A stretch of DNA of 64,000 nucleotides from the NCBI GenBank assembly GCA_964401835.1, contig CAYNZP010000013.1, positions 23,681-87,680 of the forward strand, given 5' to 3'. The notes under the pieces were generated by a model that was given only the letters and a program-made list of their open reading frames with translations, did not search any database and was not told the origin of the DNA. The translations under genes were made by a program, and so were the position numbers. The stretch is from CAYNZP01 sp964401835. GTDB taxonomy: Bacteria; Planctomycetota; Phycisphaerae; SM23-33. Of this stretch, positions 43,412-51,950 are shown piece after piece (the stretch's first letter is position 1; every line of letters starts with the position of its first letter).

Positions 43412-43439
43412 TTGACAAAAACGCATTAAATACCTAATT
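43412..43439 (+). promoter_or_regulatory. Promoter of the rpmF-plsX-fab cluster
   Basis: TTGACA (43412-43417), 16-nt spacer, TAATTT (43434-43439), right after the alaS terminator and about 95 nt before rpmF. Confidence 0.6.
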
Positions 43440-43532
43440 TCCGGCGAAAATCCGGAATGAAAATAGAGATAGTTGTTTGTATGCCCCCAGGCAATGTGTT
43501 ACTTGGGGCTTTGAATTAGAAGGACTTGTAAG

Positions 43533-43715
43533 ATGGTACCAAAGTATAAAACAAGTAGGGCACGCACGCGTCAGCGTCGCAGTCATCATGCGGCAACGCC
43601 GATAAACTACGCCGATTGCCCGCGTTGCAACTCCCCGAAACTCCCCCACGCAGCATGCGACAATTGCGGTTATGTCAGGCCCGGCCTGAGCTTGGAAGTG
43701 GAGAAGGAGAGCTAA
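43533..43715 (+). CDS. rpmF: Ribosomal protein L32
   Basis: A 60-residue basic protein with MVPKYKTSRARTRQRRSHHA and the zinc ribbon CPRCNSPKLPHAACDNCGYV (four Cys). It is placed 3 nt before plsX, the classic rpmF-plsX-fab order seen across bacteria. AGAAGGAC precedes the ATG. Confidence 0.97.
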   Translation: MVPKYKTSRARTRQRRSHHAATPINYADCPRCNSPKLPHAACDNCGYVRPGLSLEVEKES

Positions 43716-43718
43716 TCG

Positions 43719-44729
43719 ATGCGAATAGGCATCGACGCCATGGGTGGCGACAAGGCCCCCGGTGAACCAGTAAAAGGTGCACTGGCAGCAAGGAAGGTTC
43801 TAGGCCCCGACGACAAGATCGTCCTGATAGGCGATTCCAAAGCTATCCAGCAGCACCTCGCCGGCCAGCAGGGCTGGGAAGAGTTTATCGAACTTCGTCA
43901 TGCCTCTGAAGTTATTGGCATGGCCGATTCGCCGGTGGAAGTCCTTCGGGCCAAGCCGGACAGCTCGATAGCCGTTATGGCCGAAATGCACCGCGCCGGC
44001 GATATCGATGCCTGCGTATCAGCCGGCAATACCGGCGCATGCGTGGCAGCTGCCCAGATGAGGCTTAGAAGGCTCAAAGGCGTGCAACGCCCGGGTATTG
44101 CCATAATAACCCCCACACATCACGGCCCAGTTGCCATATGTGACGTTGGGGCGAATGTAAACTGCCGCCCGCAACATCTTCATCAGTATGGCGTGATGGC
44201 TTCTGTATATATCAGTATGGTCGCCGGTATTGAAAATCCTCGCGTTGGCCTGCTCAGTGTTGGCGAAGAAGCCGCCAAGGGAAACGAGCTGGTAAAACAG
44301 ACCCGTGAATTGATGAAAAACGACTCCAACATCAATTTTATCGGCAATGTCGAGGGAAGAGACCTTTTCAGCGGCGCCTGCGACGTGATGGTCTGCGAGG
44401 GTTTTGTCGGCAATGTTGTTCTCAAGCTGATGGAAGGCATGGCTATCGGCGTCATAAAGGGCATTTTTGAGGAACTCGTCCAGGCAGCCCCGGAATTGCT
44501 TGGAAAAATCATGACGGTCGGCAGCAGCCTGAAGAAAAAATATGACTTCAACGAATACGGCGGCGCACCATTGCTTGGTGTAAGCGGCGTTTTGATAATC
44601 TGTCACGGAGCCAGCGATGCTAATGGAATCAAGAACGCCATTGGTGTCGCTTCGACAATGGCAAAGCACCAGATGAATCAGAAGATTACCGAGTTGCTTT
44701 CAAAAAAGAAGAGGACGGCAAATGCCTGA
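43719..44729 (+). CDS. plsX: Phosphate acyltransferase PlsX
   Basis: A 336-residue protein with MRIGIDAMGGDKAPGEPVKGA, SCVSAGNTGACVAAAQ-type ACVSAGNTGA, and GNVEGRDLFSGACDVMVCEGFVGNVVLK. PlsX makes acyl-phosphate from acyl-ACP, the entry to membrane phospholipid synthesis. It is 3 nt after rpmF and overlaps fabH by 8 nt, so it belongs to the fatty-acid cluster. Confidence 0.96.
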   Translation: MRIGIDAMGGDKAPGEPVKGALAARKVLGPDDKIVLIGDSKAIQQHLAGQQGWEEFIELRHASEVIGMADSPVEVLRAKPDSSIAVMAEMHRAGDIDACVSAGNTGACVAAAQMRLRRLKGVQRPGIAIITPTHHGPVAICDVGANVNCRPQHLHQYGVMASVYISMVAGIENPRVGLLSVGEEAAKGNELVKQTRELMKNDSNINFIGNVEGRDLFSGACDVMVCEGFVGNVVLKLMEGMAIGVIKGIFEELVQAAPELLGKIMTVGSSLKKKYDFNEYGGAPLLGVSGVLIICHGASDANGIKNAIGVASTMAKHQMNQKITELLSKKKRTANA

Positions 44730-45714
44730 ACCTCTCCGTGCAGCCATAACTGGGATGGGGTTTAGTGTTCCTGAGAGGAAATTAACAAACGCCGACCTGG
44801 AGAAGATGGTCGAAACTTCCGACGAGTGGATTACTCAGCGGACCGGCGTAAAAGAAAGACGCATCGTTTCAGACGGGCAGACCACCGCCACACTGGCGAC
44901 CGAAGCTGCCAAAAAAGCCATCGCTGATGCCGGAATCAAACCGAACCAGCTCGATATGATTATCTGCTCGACGATTACCCCCGAAATGCCTTGCCCGGCT
45001 ACCGCGTGTTTTGTTCAGAATAGCCTGGGAGCTGGTACCATCCCCGCTTTTGACATATCAGCTGCGTGCAGCGGTTTTGTTTATGGCGTTACTGTGGGCA
45101 GCCAGTTTATTGAAACCGGTAAGTGCAAAAGGATTCTGGTCATCGGCGCTGAGGTTCTCAGCCGTATCACCGATTACGAAGACCGCGGCAGTTGCATACT
45201 CTTTGGAGATGCAGCAGGGGCGGTCGTTCTGGAACCGACCAACGAGCCCGACAAGGGCGTTTTATACAACGTCATACATACCGATGGCAGTGGTTGGGAT
45301 TTTATTCACCTTCCCGGTGGAGGCACTCGGACACCTGCATCAGCCCAAAGCGTGGATGATCGGCAGCATTATCTGAAAATGCGGGGCCGAGATGTCTATA
45401 AATTCGCCGTCGAAAAGATGCAATGGCTTTTGGGCGACTGCATGGAAAAATGCAACCTCAAAGCCGAGGATGTCGACCTGGTCGTTCCACACCAGGTAAA
45501 TTACCGCATAATGAAGTCCGCTGCCGAGAAGTACGACTTCCCGATGGAAAAAATTTACATCAATATCGATCGCTTCGGAAATACGTCCGCCGCTTCGATT
45601 CCGGTAGCTCTTGCAGAGGCTTACGAAGCGGGCAAGATCAAACCGGGCGCAACGGTATTGATGATTGCTTTCGGTGCCGGCCTGACTTGGGGCGGTATGG
45701 TGGTTAAATTTTAA
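44722..45714 (+). CDS. fabH: 3-oxoacyl-ACP synthase III
   Basis: A 330-residue KAS III with TSDEWITQRTGVKERRI, the active-site Cys in FDISAACSGFVYG, VVPHQVNYRIMKSAAEKY (catalytic His), and INIDRFGNTSAASIPVALAEA (catalytic Asn). It condenses acetyl-CoA with malonyl-ACP to start fatty acid synthesis. It overlaps plsX by 8 nt and is followed by fabD at 20 nt. Confidence 0.97.
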   Translation: MPEPLRAAITGMGFSVPERKLTNADLEKMVETSDEWITQRTGVKERRIVSDGQTTATLATEAAKKAIADAGIKPNQLDMIICSTITPEMPCPATACFVQNSLGAGTIPAFDISAACSGFVYGVTVGSQFIETGKCKRILVIGAEVLSRITDYEDRGSCILFGDAAGAVVLEPTNEPDKGVLYNVIHTDGSGWDFIHLPGGGTRTPASAQSVDDRQHYLKMRGRDVYKFAVEKMQWLLGDCMEKCNLKAEDVDLVVPHQVNYRIMKSAAEKYDFPMEKIYINIDRFGNTSAASIPVALAEAYEAGKIKPGATVLMIAFGAGLTWGGMVVKF

Positions 45715-45734
45715 ATAGATCCAAAGATTCCAAA

Positions 45735-46673
45735 ATGAAAACAGCTTTTTTATTTCCAGGACAGGGTGCCCAGCATGTAGGGATGGGCAAGGACATCTGC
45801 GAGGCTTTCGACTCGGCCAGTGACTTATTTGATCGGGCGGAGGCTGCGACCGGTTTGCCCATAAAAGTACTCTGCTTTGAAGGCCCGGAAGATAAGCTCA
45901 ACAGCACAGACATTGCCCAGCCGGCGATTTTTACCGTCTCCGCTGCAATGCTGCAAGTAATGAAAGATACTGTCGGTGAAGATGCTATTTGTCCGGAATA
46001 TATGGGTGGGCTTAGCTTGGGCGAATACACAGCTCTTTACGCCGCCGGGGCGATGGATTTTGAGACGGGTGTGAAACTCGTAGCCAGACGCGGCGAATTG
46101 ATGCAAAAAGCCGCCACTTCAGTGCCCTCCAGCATGGTCAGCATAATAGGTCTGGACGAGCCCAAGGCCCAGGAACTTTGCGATGCGGCCAGGGGCGACG
46201 GAATTCTGACCTGTGCGAATTTCAATTGTCCGGGGCAGATCGTAGTTACTGGCACGATTGATGCCTGCAAGCAGGTAGAGGAAATGGCGGAGCAGTTTGG
46301 CGCAAAAGCAGCCATTCCAATCAAGGTTGCCGGGGCGTTTCACAGCGAAATAATGATTCCTGCTGCCGAGGAGCTGGGCAAGACCTTTGACGAAATAACC
46401 CTGAAAGATCCGGGTGTTTGCGTGGTTTCAAACGTGGACGCCCAACCTTACAGCGGCGCCGGCGAGATAAAAGATAAGCTACTTGCTCAGCTGACCTGCT
46501 CGGTACGCTGGCAGCAATGTATGGAATATCTTCTTGCACAAGGCGTCGAGAAGTTTTATGAAATTGGTCCAGGCAAGGTGCTTGCCGGCCTGATGAGAAG
46601 AGTTCACCGCCGCGCGGACTTCACGAGCGTCAACAGCTGCGAGGTGATCGAGAAAATCGCTGAAGCGAAGTAA
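45735..46673 (+). CDS. fabD: Malonyl-CoA:ACP transacylase
   Basis: A 312-residue protein with FLFPGQGAQHVGMGKDI, the nucleophile GLSLGEYTALYAAGA (GxSxG), and the catalytic His in VAGAFHSEIMIPA. It loads malonyl groups onto ACP. It lies between fabH (20 nt) and fabG (40 nt) in the fatty-acid cluster and is of typical length. Confidence 0.97.
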   Translation: MKTAFLFPGQGAQHVGMGKDICEAFDSASDLFDRAEAATGLPIKVLCFEGPEDKLNSTDIAQPAIFTVSAAMLQVMKDTVGEDAICPEYMGGLSLGEYTALYAAGAMDFETGVKLVARRGELMQKAATSVPSSMVSIIGLDEPKAQELCDAARGDGILTCANFNCPGQIVVTGTIDACKQVEEMAEQFGAKAAIPIKVAGAFHSEIMIPAAEELGKTFDEITLKDPGVCVVSNVDAQPYSGAGEIKDKLLAQLTCSVRWQQCMEYLLAQGVEKFYEIGPGKVLAGLMRRVHRRADFTSVNSCEVIEKIAEAK

Positions 46674-46713
46674 ATTTTAAAATCGGATTTCGAATTTTTC
46701 GAGAGAGGATGTT

Positions 46714-47454
46714 ATGGCGGATAACGGAAAGATTGCGATAGTAACAGGCGCTGCCCGAGGCATCGGCCTCGAAATCGCCCGCGAGCTTCTGGATGCGGGA
46801 ATGACAGTGGTAGCTGTGGACCTCAACGAAGAACTTCTGGCCACACTGGCCGAAAGCCTCGGCAACCCGGGCGACAAGCTCGAGACCCAGGCCTTGGACG
46901 TTACCGATAGCGAAGGTTTCACCGAGCTTATCGGCGACGTGGTTGAAAAACATGGCCGGATCGACGTTCTGGTCAACAACGCAGGCATCACACGCGACGG
47001 ACTTTTGATTCGTATGGATGATGCCGATTGGGACCTGGTGCTTAAGGTTAACCTGAAAAGCGCATTTATAGCCATACGGGCAGCTGGCAAGTACATGATC
47101 CGCCAGAAGGGCGGCTCGATTATCAATATGGCCAGCTACAGCGGTGTTGAAGGCAATCGTGGCCAGGCCAACTATGCGGCCAGCAAGGCCGGCTTGATAG
47201 GCCTGACCAAGACGACAGCCAAAGAGCTTGCCAGCAAGAACGTCCGCTGCAACGCCGTTGCACCGGGCTTTATCCAGACGGAAATGACCGATGTCCTGCC
47301 CCAGCAGGCCAAGGACATGGCGTTGGCGCAGATTCCGCTGAAACGCTTTGGTAAGCCGGTAGATATCGCCAAAGCTGTAAGGTTCCTGGCCTCAGATACT
47401 TCCAATTATATCACTGGCCAGGTTCTCAGTGTTGACGGCGGAATGCACACTTAA
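46714..47454 (+). CDS. fabG: 3-oxoacyl-ACP reductase
   Basis: A 246-residue short-chain dehydrogenase: TGAARGIGLEIARELL nucleotide loop, LVNNAGITRDGLLIRM (NNAG), the catalytic Ser in NMASYSGVEGNRGQANYAASKAGL-type region (Tyr/Lys at NYAASK), and NYITGQVLSVDGGMHT at the end. GAGAGG precedes the ATG. It reduces beta-ketoacyl-ACP. Last gene before a promoter that restarts transcription for acpP. Confidence 0.96.
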   Translation: MADNGKIAIVTGAARGIGLEIARELLDAGMTVVAVDLNEELLATLAESLGNPGDKLETQALDVTDSEGFTELIGDVVEKHGRIDVLVNNAGITRDGLLIRMDDADWDLVLKVNLKSAFIAIRAAGKYMIRQKGGSIINMASYSGVEGNRGQANYAASKAGLIGLTKTTAKELASKNVRCNAVAPGFIQTEMTDVLPQQAKDMALAQIPLKRFGKPVDIAKAVRFLASDTSNYITGQVLSVDGGMHT

Positions 47455-47487
47455 TTTGTTGCAATTAAAATGATGTCGAATAAGGTA

Positions 47488-47516
47488 TTGCAAGGCTGAG
47501 TAGGCCAAGCTATAGT
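47488..47516 (+). promoter_or_regulatory. Promoter upstream of acpP
   Basis: TTGCAA (47488-47493), 17-nt spacer, TATAGT (47511-47516), in the 139-nt gap between fabG and acpP. Independent transcription of acpP would fit its high demand. Confidence 0.55.
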
Positions 47517-47593
47517 ACCGCGACTCGTTTTTTGAAATTTGGTATTTGTAGTAGTTTCTACGGTTTAGGGACCTTTTCAGGGAGGTTTTGAAA

Positions 47594-47839
47594 GTGTCCG
47601 AATCTATTGAAGAAAAAGTAATCGAGATCGTCGCAGAACAGATGGGTGTTGATAAGAGCGAAATCACCCGCGAAACGTCATTTGTTAACGATCTGAACGC
47701 CGACTCGCTCGACACCGTCGAGCTGGTCATGGAATTCGAAGATGAGTTCGAGCTGAGCATTCCCGACGAAGAAGCTGAGAAGATTCAGACTGTCGGGCAG
47801 GCCATCGACCACATCAAAGAAAATTCCAGCAAAGCCTAA
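47594..47839 (+). CDS. acpP: Acyl carrier protein
   Basis: The start is GTG at 47594, 8 nt after GGAGG; an in-frame TTG at 47588 is too close to that site. The 81-residue acidic, helical product has the phosphopantetheine site NDLNADSLDTVELVMEFED (Ser of DSL). It carries acyl chains for the fab enzymes and for LpxA. Located between fabG and fabF. Confidence 0.97.
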   Translation: MSESIEEKVIEIVAEQMGVDKSEITRETSFVNDLNADSLDTVELVMEFEDEFELSIPDEEAEKIQTVGQAIDHIKENSSKA

Positions 47840-47863
47840 ATTTTGTTGAGGTAAAACAAGCCA

Positions 47864-49117
47864 ATGGCCGAACGTCGTGTCGTGCTAACGGGGCTTGGTA
47901 CCGTCAATCCTGTTGCGTGTGGGGTTGACGAGTTCTGGAACGCTCTTATCGAAGGTAAGAGTGGCATTCGGACTATCAAGCGTTTTGACCCAGGCTCCTT
48001 TAAATCTCAAATTGGCGGTGAGGTCCAGGATTGGACCGGAGTTCCCGACGATATGCTTGATCCGCGCGAATCCAAGCGCATGGACCGCTTTGCCCAGTTT
48101 GCGGTTGCCGCAGCTGTCGAAGCTGTACGGGATAGCGGAGCTGAGTTTTCCAATCTGGATACAAATCGTTGCGGCGTTGTAGTTGGAAGCGGAATCGGGG
48201 GCTTGCAGGAACTCGAGACACAGCATGAACGCATGATGGACAAAGGTCCCGGACGAATCAGTCCGTTTACCGTACCGAAATTGATGGGTAATGCGGGCAG
48301 TGGTAACATCGCGATAATATGGGGCCTTAAGGGTCCTAATTTCGGTGTTGTGACCGCTTGTGCTTCCGCGACCAATTCGATTGGCGAGGCTTATCGCATT
48401 ATCACCCGTGACGAAGCCGATCTTATGGTCTCGGGCGGCAGCGAGGCTGCACTGACCAGAATTGGTTTGGCCAGCTTCTGCGCGTTAAAGGGCCTGTCCA
48501 CGAGAAATGACGACCCCGAACACGCATCGCGTCCATTCGATAAGGACCGTGACGGATTCCTTCTCAGCGAAGGTGCCGGCGTTGTCGTTATCGAAGAACT
48601 CGAGCACGCCAAAAAACGTGGCGCGAAGATATACGCCGAACTTATCGGCTACGGCGCAGCCTGCGATGGCTACCATATCACCGCCCCAGACCCCGAAGGT
48701 AACGGAGCAACCAAGACGATGGGCCTGGCACTCGCTGACGGGGGAGTAAATATCGAAGATGTCGATTACGTCAATGCCCACGGCACGAGCACGCAGTTGG
48801 GCGACGTTGCCGAGGTAAGGGCGATTAAGAACATCTTTGGCGATTACGCCAAAAAAGGCTTGGTTGTCTCATCAACAAAAAGCTCGACCGGCCATCTGCT
48901 TGGCGCCTCCGGCGGTGTGGAATTGATTGTCTGTGCAATGGCAATCAAAGATGGTGTTATCCCAGCTACGCTGAACCTGGATAATCCTGACGAAGAATGC
49001 GACCTGGATTTTGTACCGAAACAAGCCCGGCAGGCCAAAATCGACATAGCCCTGTCCAACAGCTTCGGCTTTGGTGGACACAACGCCTGCCTGTTGATTA
49101 AACGGTTCGAAGGCTAA
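47864..49117 (+). CDS. fabF: 3-oxoacyl-ACP synthase II
   Basis: A 417-residue KAS II: the active-site Cys in VVTACASATNSIGEAYRII, the catalytic His pair in NAHGTSTQLGDVAEVRAIK and SSTKSSTGHLLGASGGVEL, and a glycine-rich C-terminus NSFGFGGHNACLLI. It elongates acyl-ACP. Last gene of the cluster; the 3' end overlaps the convergent nucleotidyltransferase gene by 4 nt. Confidence 0.97.
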   Translation: MAERRVVLTGLGTVNPVACGVDEFWNALIEGKSGIRTIKRFDPGSFKSQIGGEVQDWTGVPDDMLDPRESKRMDRFAQFAVAAAVEAVRDSGAEFSNLDTNRCGVVVGSGIGGLQELETQHERMMDKGPGRISPFTVPKLMGNAGSGNIAIIWGLKGPNFGVVTACASATNSIGEAYRIITRDEADLMVSGGSEAALTRIGLASFCALKGLSTRNDDPEHASRPFDKDRDGFLLSEGAGVVVIEELEHAKKRGAKIYAELIGYGAACDGYHITAPDPEGNGATKTMGLALADGGVNIEDVDYVNAHGTSTQLGDVAEVRAIKNIFGDYAKKGLVVSSTKSSTGHLLGASGGVELIVCAMAIKDGVIPATLNLDNPDEECDLDFVPKQARQAKIDIALSNSFGFGGHNACLLIKRFEG

Positions 49118-50328
49118 TCCGTCATTTTCTTTGCTTCTTTAAGTGCGATTGGGCGTGTGGCGATTTCCTCATTCAACTGAGCATCATAAATGGCTTTTAG
49201 TATGCGCCCCATTGTGGGCCCTTCCTTGACGCCAAGTTTTTTCAGGTCTGCGCCGTTTATTAACGGCTTGGGCGAGATTTTGCTTTGAGGGATACTGTTT
49301 TTTCTCCGCGCAATACGGATGGAGCATTTTCCAGAGTTGTTTTTTAACTTCTCCTCGAACCGCCAGAGCTGACGCAGCCGTTCGAAGTTTTCATTTGCTA
49401 GGAGTTTTTTGAATTCCGCCAGAGAGATATCCGCAGCTTCGCTCCAGTCGTCGAGATGGCTGGCCATCCAGCAGATTGAATCTCTCAGATCGTTCGCGGC
49501 TCCCCATCGCCGCAAAATTGCGGATATTTTTTTGCGCGGCAGTTCTGCGAGCAGGGCAGATAATGACAAAATCATGTCCTTGCGTTTTGCTACCGCATCC
49601 AGTCGCTTGATGCTACGTTGCCATTGCGAATTTGTGAAAAGTTCCGGCAGGACCGTTTCTGCCAGCCCGAATTTGTGCATCAGCTTCATTGCATCGGCAG
49701 CCGAACCTCGCTCGAGCATTTTTTGCAACTCGTCGAAAATGCGCTCTCCGCTTATGGAGGTTATCCTGTCTGCGTATTTCCGCATGGCCTTGGCTGTTGG
49801 GGGAGCAACCTTGAAATCGAACCTTACCGCGAATCGCACAGCCCGGATCATACGCAGATAGTCTTCCTCGAATCTCCGTTGGGCTGGGCCTATTGTCCTG
49901 ACGATACCGCTGGAGATATCTTCCTGGCCGTGGACATAATCGATTACCTCATCTGCTATCGGATCGTAGAATATGCCATTAATGGTGAAATCCCGCCGCA
50001 AAGCGTCTTCTTTCGGGTTGGAAAAGCGGACACTGTCGGGATGTCTGCCGTCGCTGTATGAAAGATCGCTGCGGAAGGTGGTTACCTCGACCTTGCATTT
50101 TTCGTGGATTACCATCGCGACGCCGAATTTCGCTCCGATCAGCAGTACGTGCCCAAAGAGCCTTTTAACCTGCCTCGGTGTAGCGTTGGTGGCGATATCG
50201 TAATCGGTGCTCTTTAGGCTCAGCAGCATGTCTCGCACACAGCCGCCGGCAAACAGCGCGTCAAAGCCCGCCTGCCGCAAGCGGCGAAGGACCATAAGTG
50301 CAGCGGATTTTGTAGCTGGTTTTGCCAT
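49114..50328 (-). CDS. CCA-adding-type tRNA nucleotidyltransferase / poly(A) polymerase
   Basis: A 404-residue class II nucleotidyltransferase: FAGGCVRDMLLSLKSTDYDIATNATP (GGxVRD with DxD), EVTTFRSDLSYSDGRHPDSVRF, RRDFTINGIFYDP and RFEEDYLRMIRAVRFAVRF, then a helical C-terminal body with a basic tail. CCA-adding enzymes and PcnB-type poly(A) polymerases share this sequence class and cannot be split reliably by eye; the neighbourhood gives no hint. The tRNA genes here lack encoded CCA, so a CCA-adding enzyme must exist in the cell. Confidence 0.9.
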   Translation of the reverse strand: MAKPATKSAALMVLRRLRQAGFDALFAGGCVRDMLLSLKSTDYDIATNATPRQVKRLFGHVLLIGAKFGVAMVIHEKCKVEVTTFRSDLSYSDGRHPDSVRFSNPKEDALRRDFTINGIFYDPIADEVIDYVHGQEDISSGIVRTIGPAQRRFEEDYLRMIRAVRFAVRFDFKVAPPTAKAMRKYADRITSISGERIFDELQKMLERGSAADAMKLMHKFGLAETVLPELFTNSQWQRSIKRLDAVAKRKDMILSLSALLAELPRKKISAILRRWGAANDLRDSICWMASHLDDWSEAADISLAEFKKLLANENFERLRQLWRFEEKLKNNSGKCSIRIARRKNSIPQSKISPKPLINGADLKKLGVKEGPTMGRILKAIYDAQLNEEIATRPIALKEAKKMTD

Positions 50329-50423
50329 GACCAATAATTTTAACGGCCTGGAAGCGGTTTCATAACCTCAATTTGGGCTGCAATCGGGTCTTTTGCCACC
50401 TGGCCTGCGTCGCGAAAGCTCGA

Positions 50424-50440
50424 CATATCCGGTGGATATG
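50424..50440. repeat. Perfect short hairpin in the cca-rsmD spacer
   Basis: CATATCC (50424-50430) and GGATATG (50434-50440) flank a 3-nt loop inside the 171-nt spacer 50329-50499. The spacer is GC-rich and remains open in several frames on both strands without a start or ribosome binding site, which resembles a structured or repeated intergenic element more than a gene. No T-tract follows, so it is not an intrinsic terminator. Confidence 0.4.
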
Positions 50441-50499
50441 CCCTCACTTCCGCTCCTTGCCAGATCGACAAAACCCCGCGATTTCGCCTCTAAAGCAGG

Positions 50500-51075
50500 T
50501 CATGAAGCCACTTCTAGAAACACAATCGCCATATTGCCGTAAGTTCTCGTATCCTTTAATTCAAGTTCCGCCAGCCCTTGTGGCAGTTCAACATTTTTCT
50601 CCAGGCGAACCACGACAAGTCCGTCCGGAGCAAGATTTTCGGCAAGCGGTTTAAATATCTGCCGCTGAACCCGCTGCCATGACCAGCTCCTGCTATGTAC
50701 ATAAGGAGGATCGACGAACGCGATATCGACCTGGGCTCCTATCTGAGAGAGCCTTTTTTTGAGGTTTATTGTAAGGTCGCCCGGCCAAATTTTACAATTT
50801 TCTGAAATACCAAGCGTTTCGATATTCCTTTTCAATCTCGAAATCACAGCTTTGTCTTTTTCCCCAAAAAAAATTCTTTCCGCGCCACGAGAGGCAGCCT
50901 CGAGTCCCATCGTACCGGTCCCGCAATAAAGGTCCACCACGACTGCGCCGGCCAACCTAGCCCCGAGTGTGTCAAAGAGCGACTTTTTCGCCATGCCCGT
51001 AATGGGCCTTGTTATGCTCTTTCCAGGCGGAGGAAGGAGGTTGCGGCCTTTAAATTGTCCTGCGATTATTTTCAT
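50500..51075 (-). CDS. rsmD: 16S rRNA (guanine966-N2)-methyltransferase
   Basis: A 191-residue RsmD: MKIIAGQFKGRNLLPPPGKS start, TRPITGMAKKSLFDTLG, the SAM loop VVDLYCGTGTMGLEAASRGA, and the catalytic motif IAFVDPPY (DPPY). It methylates a base in the 16S decoding-region environment during small-subunit assembly. Canonical length. Divergent from the lipoprotein gene to the right. Confidence 0.95.
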   Translation of the reverse strand: MKIIAGQFKGRNLLPPPGKSITRPITGMAKKSLFDTLGARLAGAVVVDLYCGTGTMGLEAASRGAERIFFGEKDKAVISRLKRNIETLGISENCKIWPGDLTINLKKRLSQIGAQVDIAFVDPPYVHSRSWSWQRVQRQIFKPLAENLAPDGLVVVRLEKNVELPQGLAELELKDTRTYGNMAIVFLEVAS

Positions 51076-51135
51076 GATACGAATTCTTGTGTAAATATTA
51101 GTTTAATTCGTTTAAATTCGCGCCATCGGAGTTAT

Positions 51136-51171
51136 AAAAAAAGTGCCCCGGCCTTTGGGCAAAGCCGGGGC
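51136..51171 (-). terminator. Strong intrinsic terminator upstream of rsmD
   Basis: On the minus strand GCCCCGGC (51171-51164) pairs perfectly with GCCGGGGC (51152-51145), then AC and T7. It lies 61 nt upstream of the rsmD start in the same direction, not after a minus-strand gene, so it would end a short upstream RNA or act as an attenuator. Confidence 0.7.
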
Positions 51172-51220
51172 GGGGCATTGGGGCTGGGCCATTATGCAGG
51201 CCAGCTTGCGGTTGTCACTC

Positions 51221-51247
51221 TTGTATCAGAAGAAACGTAAGATACAA
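51221..51247. promoter_or_regulatory. Inverted repeat overlapping a promoter-like region
   Basis: TTGTATC (51221-51227) and GATACAA (51241-51247), 13-nt spacer. The arms coincide with possible -35 (TTGTAT) and -10 (TACAAT) boxes for the lipoprotein gene that starts at 51290. It may be an operator or only symmetrical promoter elements. Confidence 0.4.
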
Positions 51248-51289
51248 TTAGGTCTCGGGCGAATTGGAATCGCCCAGGAGAATAAAAAA

Positions 51290-51934
51290 ATGCGAAAAAA
51301 CTTTTGCGTATCATTGATATCACTTTGCATCCTTGCAGTTGTGGCGGTTCAACTCACCGGTTGTGCGAATCATTCCAGGCCTGTCGTTGAACCGGCGGAA
51401 ATGACTCAATCCCAGAAAAACTTCGAGTCTGTATGGCAGCTAAGCCGCGGCGCTCTTAAGAAGTATCGCTTCGAGCTTGACCGCGAAGATCGACGTGCGG
51501 GCGTGATTACAACACTGCCGATGACGGGGCAGCAACTGTTTGAGTTCTGGCGCAAGGACGCCGCTGCCACCGAGGACCTTGCCGAAAGCACCGTCCAGAC
51601 AATTTATCGCAAGGCAAAAGTGTCAATAACACGAGGTGAAAGCGACAGTTTCGTTGCTGATGTCGAGGTCCTGACCTATCGCAGCAACCGCAAGGCTCCG
51701 CAGGTTACGAGCGCTTCGGAGGCTTATCAGCTTTTCGTACTCCCGGGGACCGACCGAGCCAGAAGGAAATTTCTTTTGAGAAGTGAAGGCCAGGCTGACA
51801 CGGAAGAACTGCAAGAGGCCGAGGATGTAATCCCGGTCTGGATGGTTCCGCTTGGCCGGGATAAAAACCTCGAGGCGAAGCTGGAAGCCGAGATTGCCTG
51901 GGGGGTATCAGAACGTTTGGTAGATGTAAAATAG
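51290..51934 (+). CDS. Predicted lipoprotein, unknown function
   Basis: The ATG at 51290 follows AGGAG; the longer frame from 51143 runs through the terminator hairpin and is rejected. The 214-residue product has a lipoprotein signal with lipobox VQLTGC (Cys about residue 25). A mixed domain follows (SVWQLSRGALKKYRFELDRE, GVITTLPMTGQQLFEFW, KVSITRGESDSFVADVEVL). It is probably located in the outer or inner membrane, facing the periplasm. No family is recognised. Convergent with mntP, 16 nt apart. Confidence 0.75.
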   Translation: MRKNFCVSLISLCILAVVAVQLTGCANHSRPVVEPAEMTQSQKNFESVWQLSRGALKKYRFELDREDRRAGVITTLPMTGQQLFEFWRKDAAATEDLAESTVQTIYRKAKVSITRGESDSFVADVEVLTYRSNRKAPQVTSASEAYQLFVLPGTDRARRKFLLRSEGQADTEELQEAEDVIPVWMVPLGRDKNLEAKLEAEIAWGVSERLVDVK

Positions 51935-51950
51935 CGATATTAACCGCATC

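Noticed and set aside
43481..43515. Hairpin-like sequence in the rpmF leader as an L32 autoregulatory element
   Set aside because: The arms (GCCCCCAGG and CTTGGGGC) pair imperfectly and no known leader class matches.
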